Notes under the pieces: generated by a model | Seen by the model: the letters and a program-made list of their open reading frames with translations, nothing else | Told to the model about the DNA's origin: nothing | Database searches by the model: none | Translations under genes and position numbers: made by a program | In this document: positions 6,322 through 13,670 of the stretch, one piece after another | Position numbering within the stretch: the first letter of the stretch is position 1 | Layout of the letters: each line of letters begins with the position of its first letter | Assembly (NCBI GenBank): GCA_017470735.1 | Contig: JAFUYB010000048.1 | Location: 1-36,927, forward strand | Reading direction: 5' to 3' | Origin: Lachnospiraceae bacterium | GTDB lineage: Bacteria > Bacillota > Clostridia > Lachnospirales > Lachnospiraceae | DNA: 36,927 nt

Positions 6322-8596
6322 CGCTTCTTTAGCACGGAGCTTTGGTTATGCCCTGCTTGACAAGGGTGCCGGTTCCATCAATCTGACATCCTTTAAATTT
6401 TATGACCGTATGTATCCTTCCCAAGATCTGCTCAGTAAACTGGGAAATCTGGTTGCTCTGCCATTACAGGGCAAGGCGCTCGAAAACGGCAACAGCGCCT
6501 TTGTGGATGAATCCTGGAACGCTTATGAAAATCAATGGGACACATTGTTTCATACAAAAAGACTTTCTAAGAATGAAATTGAAGAATATCTGGCAAAATG
6601 GACTATTGAAATCACGGGTCATGCACAGCAGCCACTCAATATTATCACTTCCGCACGGCTAAAACCATGGAAAAGAAATGATGTTTTCCACAAAGAAGAT
6701 GTCACAGGCAGTTTACACATGGTTCTTGCTGACGGGCTGTATGTCGATGCATTAAATTTAACTCCCCGCTTCCAAAACCAGATTCGGTGTCTGGCAACGA
6801 TCGACAATCCGCAATTCTACAAAAATAAACGGATGGGCAGGTCGAATTACTGTCTCTTTCGCACGATATCTTTATGTTCAGACTCCGATGGCTACATCAA
6901 AATTCCCAGGGGATTACAGGAGATTCTGATTGAAAAATGCAATCGTTCAGCCATCCCTTATGACATAGAAGATAACCGTGAATGCGGACGCCCCTTACGA
7001 ATTACATTTCATGGAAAATTAACGCCTCAACAACAGCTTGCGGCGGAAGCTTTACTGCAGCATGATAATGGGATTCTCGATGCGGCAACTGCTTTCGGCA
7101 AAACAGTCGTCAGCAGTTATCTGATCGCAAGGCGAAAGACCAGTACTTTGATCCTTGTAGACCGGGTCGGCCTGATCCCTCAGTGGATTGAGGAATTAAC
7201 CTCGTTTCTGACCATAGATGAACCGCTTCCTGTCTATTACACAAAAAAAGGACGGCAAAAAACCAGGGAGAGTGTCATCGGCACACTGAAAGGCGGCAGT
7301 GACAAAACCGCCGGCATTATTGATATTGCAACCGTAGGATCCGCATTCCGAAAAGGAAAATTCTTCCCGAATCTGCATTCCTACGGCATGGTCATTATGG
7401 ATGAATGTCATCATGCGGCATCCGATCAGGCACAACAGCTTTTGCAAAATATTAACGCCAAATATGTGTATGGAATGTCAGCAACACCGATGCGAAATGA
7501 TAAATTGGAAAAAATCAATTTCATGCTGCTTGGCAACATACGGTATAAATACTCCTTTAAAGAACAGGCAGAAGACCAGGGCATTGCCCGTCTGGTCTGT
7601 TTTCGTTTTACACGAACCGTTTATCTATCGAACGATAAACTGGATATCAATAAAGCAAATGATTTGATCTGCAACGACAAAGACCGCAGCAGTATGATCT
7701 TGTCTGATGTAAAAGAATGCCTTCAGCAAGGGCGGACACCGGTTATTCTGACCAAGAGAAAGAGTCACGCAAAGTATTTGCATGACCATATGCTTGGAAC
7801 CGCTGACCATATATATCTTTTGTACGGTGACAATTCCCATAAAGAAAATCAGGAAATCCGTGAACAGATGCTCAAAATACCGGATACAGAACCTATTGTA
7901 TTGGTCGCCACTGGTGACAAAATCGGTGAGGGCTTTAATTTTCCCCGCCTGGATACGCTGATGCTTGCTGCGCCCGTCCGCTTTGAAGGACGGTTAAAGC
8001 AATATGTCGGCAGGCTGAACCGTACTTATCAAGGCAAAAAAGATATCCTGATCTACGATTATGTGGATTCACATATTCATTTCTTTAATCGGCAATACCG
8101 CAGCCGTCTGGCATCATATCGAAAAGAAGGCTTCCGTATCCTGTCAAATGAAACAGCTGATCGGCAGAATGCAAAATTCATCTACGACAGCGGTCACTAT
8201 ATAGAAGTATTTGAACGGGATTTAATGGAAGCTGAAACCGGAATTGTAATTTCAAGCCCTGCCCTTCGACGCCAAAAAGTGGATCGCACTATGGCACTCC
8301 TAAAATCCAGGCTGGAAACGGGCATCCAAGTTACAGTCATTACACAAAATCCTGACCTGACTGACGCAGGAGACAGCGCAACTGCATTTGAACTGATCCG
8401 TATAATGCAAACACTTGGAATCTCGGTGCATATAAAGGATGATTTTTATGAATGCTATGCGGTCATCGACCAAAAGCTGGTTTGGCATGGCGGCGTCAAT
8501 CTTCTTGGAAAAGAAACCTTCTATGATTATCTAATCCGCATTGAAAGCCCTCATGCCGCAGCGGAACTGCTGGAGATGGCGGCTGTCGGGGCATAA
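6290..8596 (+). CDS. SF2 DEAD/DEAH-type helicase and PLD-like part of the frameshifted TOTE-type gene
   Basis: This is the second frame of the gene begun at 5611. The first 200 or so residues finish the primase-like domain (REPVDASLARSFGYALL). A superfamily 2 helicase follows: LTPQQQLAAEALL, Walker A in TAFGKTVVSS, DECH box in VIMDECHHAA, motif III MSATPMRND, and C-terminal motifs GDKIGEGFNFPRLDTL and QYVGRLNR. The last 150 residues form a PLD-like domain ending in VIDQKLVWHGGVNLLGK. Its HKD motif is degenerate: the expected H-x-K reads Y-E-C. Such proteins are thought to act in DNA-directed genome conflict; no partner genes are adjacent. The ATG at 6290 is probably not a natural start. Confidence 0.8.
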   Translation: MYGFFFREPVDASLARSFGYALLDKGAGSINLTSFKFYDRMYPSQDLLSKLGNLVALPLQGKALENGNSAFVDESWNAYENQWDTLFHTKRLSKNEIEEYLAKWTIEITGHAQQPLNIITSARLKPWKRNDVFHKEDVTGSLHMVLADGLYVDALNLTPRFQNQIRCLATIDNPQFYKNKRMGRSNYCLFRTISLCSDSDGYIKIPRGLQEILIEKCNRSAIPYDIEDNRECGRPLRITFHGKLTPQQQLAAEALLQHDNGILDAATAFGKTVVSSYLIARRKTSTLILVDRVGLIPQWIEELTSFLTIDEPLPVYYTKKGRQKTRESVIGTLKGGSDKTAGIIDIATVGSAFRKGKFFPNLHSYGMVIMDECHHAASDQAQQLLQNINAKYVYGMSATPMRNDKLEKINFMLLGNIRYKYSFKEQAEDQGIARLVCFRFTRTVYLSNDKLDINKANDLICNDKDRSSMILSDVKECLQQGRTPVILTKRKSHAKYLHDHMLGTADHIYLLYGDNSHKENQEIREQMLKIPDTEPIVLVATGDKIGEGFNFPRLDTLMLAAPVRFEGRLKQYVGRLNRTYQGKKDILIYDYVDSHIHFFNRQYRSRLASYRKEGFRILSNETADRQNAKFIYDSGHYIEVFERDLMEAETGIVISSPALRRQKVDRTMALLKSRLETGIQVTVITQNPDLTDAGDSATAFELIRIMQTLGISVHIKDDFYECYAVIDQKLVWHGGVNLLGKETFYDYLIRIESPHAAAELLEMAAVGA
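6299..6306 (+). other. Frameshift site: run of eight T
   Basis: Removing one T from this run turns WIFF-PGTG-stop into WIFFREPVDASLAR and joins the upstream frame seamlessly to the helicase frame, giving one protein of just under 1000 residues. The run could be a sequencing slip, a real inactivating indel, or a slippery tract for polymerase or ribosome. Confidence 0.85.
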
Positions 8597-8632
8597 GTAT
8601 TTACCTTGTCAATGCTGTCATTGTTGAATTGG

Positions 8633-8660
8633 TTGACAATTATTCAATTATGTATAAACT
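8633..8660 (+). promoter_or_regulatory. Promoter of msrA
   Basis: TTGACA (8633-8638) is followed at 16 bases by TAAACT (8655-8660), or at 14 by TATAAA. The -35 box is also the right arm of a TTGTCAA/TTGACAA inverted repeat (8606-8612 with 8633-8639), which could be the weak terminator of the helicase gene or an operator. Confidence 0.45.
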
Positions 8661-8766
8661 TAACATATCCATTATCCGGTGATGGCAGGCAATAATTATT
8701 TTTTCGCCAAAACCGGAAAAGCAGTTGAATGTCCCATAGGAGAAAAATTGAAGGAGAATCAAACGA

Positions 8767-9252
8767 ATGAAGACAATATATCTGGCAGGCGGATGTTTTT
8801 GGGGAACGCAGAAATTCATTGATCAGTTTGAAGGAGTGCTCAGCACCGAGGTAGGTTATGCAAATGGAAATAGTGCCAATCCGGCCTATGAAGAAGTCTG
8901 CAGAGGCAGCGGACACGCAGAAACAGTAAAGGTTGTTTATGACGAAACAATACTCTCCACGGTAAAGCTGCTGCAGTATTATTTTATGACAATTGATCCG
9001 ACGAGCGTGAACCGGCAAGGCGGGGATACCGGGATTCAGTACCGTACAGGGATTTATTATGAGGACGAAACCCTGCTTTCGGATATAAAAAAAGCGGTAA
9101 GAGACGAGCAAGAAAAATATGACCGGCCGCTCGCAGTAGAGGTGAAGCATTTAGAAAATTTTTACACAGCTGAGGAATATCACCAAAAATATCTGGACAA
9201 GAATCCCGGCGGTTATTGCCATATACCGGCAAAACTGATGGAAATGGCATGA
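8767..9252 (+). CDS. msrA: Peptide-methionine (S)-S-oxide reductase
   Basis: MsrA reduces the S-epimer of methionine sulfoxide in damaged proteins, recycling through thioredoxin. The 161-residue length is normal for the short form. The catalytic signature GGCFWG is at residues 8-13 with the nucleophile C10. EVGYANG, the conserved GHAETVKV, IDPTSVNRQGGDTGIQYRTGIYY and the C-terminal GGYCHI with a possible resolving cysteine all follow. GAAGGAG lies 9 bases before ATG 8767. The gene is monocistronic with its own promoter. It is the functional member of the pair; 190-448 is the broken one. Confidence 0.95.
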   Translation: MKTIYLAGGCFWGTQKFIDQFEGVLSTEVGYANGNSANPAYEEVCRGSGHAETVKVVYDETILSTVKLLQYYFMTIDPTSVNRQGGDTGIQYRTGIYYEDETLLSDIKKAVRDEQEKYDRPLAVEVKHLENFYTAEEYHQKYLDKNPGGYCHIPAKLMEMA

Positions 9253-9327
9253 TGTCATTGCCCCGGAAACGTCCCCTCATCCACGGCAGGCACTTTAAAC
9301 CTAATCCTCTGCAATGCCATAAAAGTT

Positions 9328-9399
9328 TCACGCAACATAACAATTATCTTCCTTCGATTACCAAATCTACACTGTATAATCCTGCGTCAAAGAATCCAC
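9328..9399 (-). pseudogene. hicB: Degenerate hicB antitoxin
   Basis: This is the inverted counterpart of hicB at 1015-1230. It is 72 bp instead of 216; the missing 144 bp equals the distance between two ATGTTGC heptamers in the intact gene (1076-1082 and 1220-1226), one of which remains. In addition, codon 11 (CAG to TAG) and codon 14 (TAC to TAA) are nonsense. No antitoxin can be made. Confidence 0.85.
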
Positions 9400-9407
9400 C
9401 CCTTCCC

Positions 9408-9490
9408 CTATATGTCAAAGTCCTTTAGCATCTGCCTGACTTGTTTGACCTGATATTTTTATGGTATGTCTTTTGAGATTTATTGTTCAT
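9408..9490 (-). pseudogene. hicA: Degenerate hicA toxin
   Basis: This is the inverted counterpart of hicA at 758-1006. Start and stop codons and both ends match, but 166 bp of the middle are gone (83 versus 249 bp), removing the segment with the catalytic histidine and shifting the frame. Promoter sequence upstream is kept. Confidence 0.85.
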
Positions 9491-9601
9491 AATAATATAT
9501 GCCTTCTCAGCTTTCGTCCTTTAATTATATTATACTCTTTGGATTGTCAAATCAACCTTTTTTCAAGATCCTGCCGGTCGGTGGAAAATGAAAACTATAT
9601 G

Positions 9602-9610
9602 TGGTATAAT
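9602..9610 (+). promoter_or_regulatory. Extended -10 promoter before the amylase gene
   Basis: TGGTATAAT is a perfect extended -10 element; the -35 region (TGGAAA about 17 bases upstream) is poor. It is the best promoter candidate for the genes from 9753 to 15001 and predicts a leader of about 140 nt. Apart from this element and the hicAB remnants, the 500 bases between msrA and the amylase gene show nothing else. Confidence 0.4.
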
Positions 9611-9752
9611 CCTTTTCATTGACAACAAAATGTAGGAAATGTACTTATCCGGCCGGTTTGAAAACCTTTGCGCAGCGGAAATCATGGCAGGGAGTCTGAC
9701 GGTGAGCGTAAAGGGAACTAGGAGCAAGGATATGGGAAAGAGAGGGAAGAGC

Positions 9753-11060
9753 ATGTGGGCTGAAAAAAGTGTGATGTACCAGATTTACCCGTTGGGGCTT
9801 TGCGGCGCGCCGTTTGAAAATGACGGGCAGCAGGAGCACCGGCTTGGAAAGATAGAGGAGTTTATCCCGCATATCAAAAAGCTGGGCGTGGATACGGTGG
9901 TGTTCAACCCGCTGTTTGAGTCGGATACCCACGGATACAACACCCGCGATTACCGCAAGGTGGATATGCGTCTGGGAACCAATGAGGAGTTTAAAGCTCT
10001 CTGTAAAAAGTTGCACGACAATGGTATCCGTATTCTTTTGGACGGCGTATTCAACCATGTGGGGCGTGGCTTTTTCGCGTTCCGGGATGTGATTGAAAAG
10101 CGGGAGTCATCGGCTTACCGTGACTGGTTCTGCATTGATTTCGGCGGCAACAGCGCCTACAATGACGGGCTGTGGTACGAGGGCTGGGAAGGGAATTATG
10201 ACCTGGTCAAGCTGAATTTAGACAACCCTGCGGTCAGCGATCATCTGATGGAGAGCGTGAAATTCTGGATCGACGAATTTGACATAGACGGACTGCGGCT
10301 GGATGTCGCCTATACGGTCAACCGCAATTTTCTCAAACGACTGAGAGCAGAGACACAACAATGGAAAAAAGATTTCTTCCTGTTCGGCGAGATCCTGGGC
10401 GGGGATTACAATCAGATCATGAATGATGAGATGTGCCATTCAGCGACGAATTATGAATGCTTCAAGGGCATCTTTTCGGCGCTCAACAGCGACAATCTGT
10501 TTGAGATCATTCATTCCCTGCAAAGGCAGTTCGGACCGGAGCAGTGGACGCTGTACAAGGGCAAGCATCTGATTTCATTTGTGGACAACCACGATGTGAC
10601 GCGCATTGCTTCGAATCTGAACAACGAAAAGAATCTGCCGATCGCCTATACGCTGATGTTTACGATGCCGGGGATACCGTGTATCTACTACGGCAGTGAG
10701 TGGGGCATCAAAGGGAATAAATCCGAGGGCGACCCGGTGCTGCGTCCTGCGCTGGACGCACCCGAGTGGAATAAGCTTTGCGATGTGATCGCCGCATTGG
10801 CGAAAGCCAAAAAGGAAGCACCGGCATTGACGGAGGGGGATTTCTCATCGCTGGTGCTGGAGAACAAGCACTGCATTTTCCAGAGAAAGAGTGACGACGA
10901 CCGTGTGATGGTGGCGATCAATATTGAGGATGCGCCGTACACTTTCCACTTTGACGCGCAGGCAGGGCGGGCGCACGACTTGATCACGGGAGAGACGATC
11001 GACTTCGGCGGCGGGCTGGAGGTGCCGGCACATACGGCTTATGTGCTGCAGCCGTATTGA
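9753..11060 (+). CDS. GH13 alpha-amylase-family glycoside hydrolase
   Basis: The protein of 435 residues has a single catalytic (beta/alpha)8 barrel and a short C-terminal beta domain, with no signal peptide, so it acts inside the cell on oligosaccharides such as maltodextrins. Family regions are clear: region I DGVFNHVG, region II GLRLDVAY with the nucleophile D184, region III LFGEIL with the acid/base E213, and region IV FVDNHD with D281. The N-terminus MWAEKSVMYQIYPLGLCGAPF is typical of neopullulanase- or cyclomaltodextrinase-like enzymes lacking the N-terminal dimerisation domain. ATG 9753 follows GAGGGAAG; ATG 9732 (AGGA upstream) is possible. The longest frame from 9639 is unlikely. 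Exact substrate cannot be read. Confidence 0.88.
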   Translation: MWAEKSVMYQIYPLGLCGAPFENDGQQEHRLGKIEEFIPHIKKLGVDTVVFNPLFESDTHGYNTRDYRKVDMRLGTNEEFKALCKKLHDNGIRILLDGVFNHVGRGFFAFRDVIEKRESSAYRDWFCIDFGGNSAYNDGLWYEGWEGNYDLVKLNLDNPAVSDHLMESVKFWIDEFDIDGLRLDVAYTVNRNFLKRLRAETQQWKKDFFLFGEILGGDYNQIMNDEMCHSATNYECFKGIFSALNSDNLFEIIHSLQRQFGPEQWTLYKGKHLISFVDNHDVTRIASNLNNEKNLPIAYTLMFTMPGIPCIYYGSEWGIKGNKSEGDPVLRPALDAPEWNKLCDVIAALAKAKKEAPALTEGDFSSLVLENKHCIFQRKSDDDRVMVAINIEDAPYTFHFDAQAGRAHDLITGETIDFGGGLEVPAHTAYVLQPY

Positions 11061-11180
11061 TGATGTTTATTGAATGATGTGTGGTGGAGCAATGTGTGGT
11101 GCGTAAGGTGGATATGTACAAGGAGTTCGGATTTTAGTTGAATGTGGATTGAGATGTTGTTTTGTAATAAGTAATGAGAA

Positions 11181-12101
11181 ATGAATGTTGTTGGGTATGA
11201 TAATACACATCGTCTGACGCGCCTGCCGGACACGCTCGAAGAATATTTTTCCGGGGCTGCAAAGCGGTTTGCGCATATTGTGGAGATGCGGCTGGAGTAT
11301 GGCGATGGCGTGAGCAGCCGTGGGATGTCGGGAAGTTTGGGAGAAGACTCTGCGAGGGATGGTGCCGTATCGGATGAAGCTTCTAAAGGGGCTGGCACCA
11401 CATCGGATGAAGCGGAAAAGCTCTCTGTATCAGGCGGCCTGCTCAAAGGAGATTTTGCGCTGCTGCGGGCGTTTCTGGCTGATCATGACGGAAGCCTGAA
11501 GGTGCGTATTGCCGGAAGGTTCGTTGGTGATGTCGGCCATGCGGAGCGCAGGGAACATTCCGCCGGAACAGAAATGGAAAATGCGGACAAAGCAGAACGG
11601 GAGAAACCTGTTTTGCGGGAAACGCGTCATGCAGTCGAATTGTTCTTTCCTGCGTATCTCTACGGTTTTGTCGAAGACACATTTGCCAGGGCGATCCACC
11701 ACAAGATTGAAGGCAGTGGCTACGCCTGCCGGGAATGTGTTGGAAAATATGAGATCCGTCTGCGGGAGTACGACAGATTACTGCGCCGGGTGGCGGATGA
11801 TGACCGCGGGGCAGCAGTGCATATGGCGCTTTGCCGTCTGCGGTATCCGGTGGATCTGGCGGAGATACACAGACAGGGATACGAGGATTTTCTGAAAGAG
11901 AACGATGCGTTTGCGCTGGAGACGCTGGCAGCAGGGGAAAGCGACCTGGCCGTCGAAGCTGCGTATCTGACCAGCCGTCGCCTGCTGTCCCAAGCAGCCG
12001 TTGACGGCATTCTGCCCAAGTTGTCCGGCGAACGGTACGCGGAGGCAGTGGCGGTGCTGCTGCGGTATGGAAAAAAGAAGAGACAGAGGCTGCAGATTTA
12101 A
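11181..12101 (+). CDS. Unknown protein preceding a VWA/MoxR pair
   Basis: No domain is recognised in these 306 residues. The N-terminus has LTRLPDTLEEYFSGAAKRF. Residues about 45-80 are a low-complexity Ser/Gly/Asp/Glu linker, and another charged linker follows near 120-140. The C-terminal half is helical, with a Cys-x2-Cys pair (YACRECVG) and alanine/leucine-rich segments resembling helical repeats. The ribosome binding site is weak and the start uncertain. It follows the amylase gene by 120 bases without a visible terminator and precedes the VWA gene by 84, so it probably belongs with the VWA and MoxR proteins as a substrate-binding or scaffold subunit; that role is inferred from position only. 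Confidence 0.65.
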   Translation: MNVVGYDNTHRLTRLPDTLEEYFSGAAKRFAHIVEMRLEYGDGVSSRGMSGSLGEDSARDGAVSDEASKGAGTTSDEAEKLSVSGGLLKGDFALLRAFLADHDGSLKVRIAGRFVGDVGHAERREHSAGTEMENADKAEREKPVLRETRHAVELFFPAYLYGFVEDTFARAIHHKIEGSGYACRECVGKYEIRLREYDRLLRRVADDDRGAAVHMALCRLRYPVDLAEIHRQGYEDFLKENDAFALETLAAGESDLAVEAAYLTSRRLLSQAAVDGILPKLSGERYAEAVAVLLRYGKKKRQRLQI

Positions 12102-12185
12102 AGGGATGTTCAAGGCGGTATGCCGGAGTTGCCCATATCCGAGAATAGGCAACCATAAGCAAACTATCAAAATGGGGATATAAGC

Positions 12186-13670
12186 ATGTCCACAAGAACG
12201 GAGCTGGAAAATTTAGGGAAACGCATCCTGCGTGCCGTCAAGAGTGAGCTGTATTTTGATATGCCCTATTTGACCCACGCAATCGGCAATCTGTCCGAAG
12301 TGATGGATCTGAATACCCGAGCGGTCGGGACGGACGGGCGCGCGGTGCGGTTTCATCCGCAGTATCTGTTTGAAAATTATGTGGAACGGCCGGGGAAGCT
12401 GGACCGGGCTTATATGCATATGCTGCTGCACAATCTGTTGCTGCATCCGTGGAGTGGGCTACCAAAAGAATGGGCACCGTTTTTGCAAGATGGCTTGTTC
12501 GAGTTGACCAAATTCCGGCAACAAGGGGCGGTGCTCCAAAATGAGGGGCAACACAAAACGATGGAAATGGAAACAGCGGACAATGTGATAGAAAATGAAT
12601 TTATCAAAGACTTATGGAATCTCTCCTGCGACATCGCTGTGGAATCGATCGTCGATTCGATGGATGTTGCGTGTCTGCGGATCGTAACGAGCGATCTCCG
12701 CGAAGAATGGTACCAAAAACTGGCAAAAGAAATCCGCACGCTGACAGCGGAGCGGATTTTTGTGTATTTATCGGAGAATCCGCCGGACGGGGAGACATTG
12801 GTGCGGCTGGAAAAAGAATTCTGGCGGGATGACCACAGCTTTTGGGAGAAGCTGTCGGATGAGCAGGAAGATAATGAAAACGAACTGCCGGAGGATATGA
12901 AGCTGGCACCGATGACGAATCTGCCGCTCAAAGAGGTCTGGGAGCAGGCGGCAAAGGCGGTGCAGACTGAGGTGGATCTGGCGGGGAATGAAAGTACGGG
13001 TGAGGCAGGCAGGCTGTCCTGGAGTCTGAAGCTGAAGCACACGGCGCATCGGGATTTCCGTGCGCTGCTGGAGAAATATATGGTGCGCCGCGAGGTGGCA
13101 TCGGTGGATCCGGAAGCCTTTGATGTGGCGTATTACCAATATGGCATGGAGCGTTATGGCAATATGCCGCTGATCGAGGAATTGGAGGGCAGGGAAGAAA
13201 AGCGGCTGGAGACTTTGGTCATTGCGATTGACACATCGGCTTCAACCAAGCGAACGCATGTTGAAAAGTTTCTGACGGAGACGGTCGGACTGCTGCGGCA
13301 GAGCAGGAATTTTTTTGAACGGGTGAACATTCACATTGTCGAATGCGACGACCGCGTGCAAAAGGATATTGGGATAACAAGACCGGAACAGATTGAGGAT
13401 TACGCAAAAGAATTTACGGTGGCAGGCGGTTATGGGACGGATTACCGGCCGGTATTTTCGTATGTGAACGATCTGCGCAAAGAGGGAAGGCTGCTGCATA
13501 TGTCCGCGCTGCTGTATTTTACGGATGGTTATGGAGTGTATCCGTCAGCTGTGACAGATTACGATACGGCATTTGTCTTTGTCGAGGAAGAGGATTATGA
13601 CGACACAAAGGTGCCTGCGTGGGCGATGAAGCTGTATTTGCGGGCGGAGAATGGGGGTAATGAACGATGA
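12186..13670 (+). CDS. VWA-like protein with an N-terminal metallopeptidase-like domain (DUF2201 type)
   Basis: The 494-residue protein has an N-terminal region resembling putative metallopeptidase domains (YMHMLLHNLLLHPW, then LWNLSCDIAVESIVDSM). The glutamate of a true HExxH is absent, so it may not be catalytic. A long acidic middle (about 210-260) leads to a C-terminal VWA-like domain: VIAIDTSAST gives the metal-ion-dependent adhesion site DxSxS/T, and LLYFTDGYG supplies the TDG motif. Such proteins work with MoxR-type AAA ATPases as chaperones that remodel or insert cofactors into target complexes. The stop overlaps the start of the MoxR gene (ATGA), indicating coupled translation and a fixed stoichiometry. 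Confidence 0.85.
   Translation: MSTRTELENLGKRILRAVKSELYFDMPYLTHAIGNLSEVMDLNTRAVGTDGRAVRFHPQYLFENYVERPGKLDRAYMHMLLHNLLLHPWSGLPKEWAPFLQDGLFELTKFRQQGAVLQNEGQHKTMEMETADNVIENEFIKDLWNLSCDIAVESIVDSMDVACLRIVTSDLREEWYQKLAKEIRTLTAERIFVYLSENPPDGETLVRLEKEFWRDDHSFWEKLSDEQEDNENELPEDMKLAPMTNLPLKEVWEQAAKAVQTEVDLAGNESTGEAGRLSWSLKLKHTAHRDFRALLEKYMVRREVASVDPEAFDVAYYQYGMERYGNMPLIEELEGREEKRLETLVIAIDTSASTKRTHVEKFLTETVGLLRQSRNFFERVNIHIVECDDRVQKDIGITRPEQIEDYAKEFTVAGGYGTDYRPVFSYVNDLRKEGRLLHMSALLYFTDGYGVYPSAVTDYDTAFVFVEEEDYDDTKVPAWAMKLYLRAENGGNER

Larger units (their letters stand above)
8744..9565. repeat. Right copy of the inverted msrA/hicAB duplication
   Basis: Block M (about 8744-9293, intact msrA and its trailing sequence) is inverted relative to 152-457. 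It abuts block H (about 9294-9565), which is the reverse complement of 682-1262 with two internal deletions. The junction lies where the msrA 3' trailer meets the sequence 3' of hicB, so the blocks are tail to tail. Confidence 0.85.

Noticed and set aside
8984..9343. Minus-strand ORF resembling the left-edge ORF
   Set aside because: The similarity only reflects the duplicated msrA block; the coding strand is the MsrA frame.
152..9565. Composite transposon bounded by the inverted copies
   Set aside because: No transposase, no terminal repeat ends or target-site duplications are visible, and the repeated material is ordinary genes in permuted order.
9639..9752. Longer amylase N-terminus that could mimic an export signal
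   Set aside because: Not hydrophobic enough for a signal peptide, no ribosome binding site, and the family sequence begins at MWAEKS.
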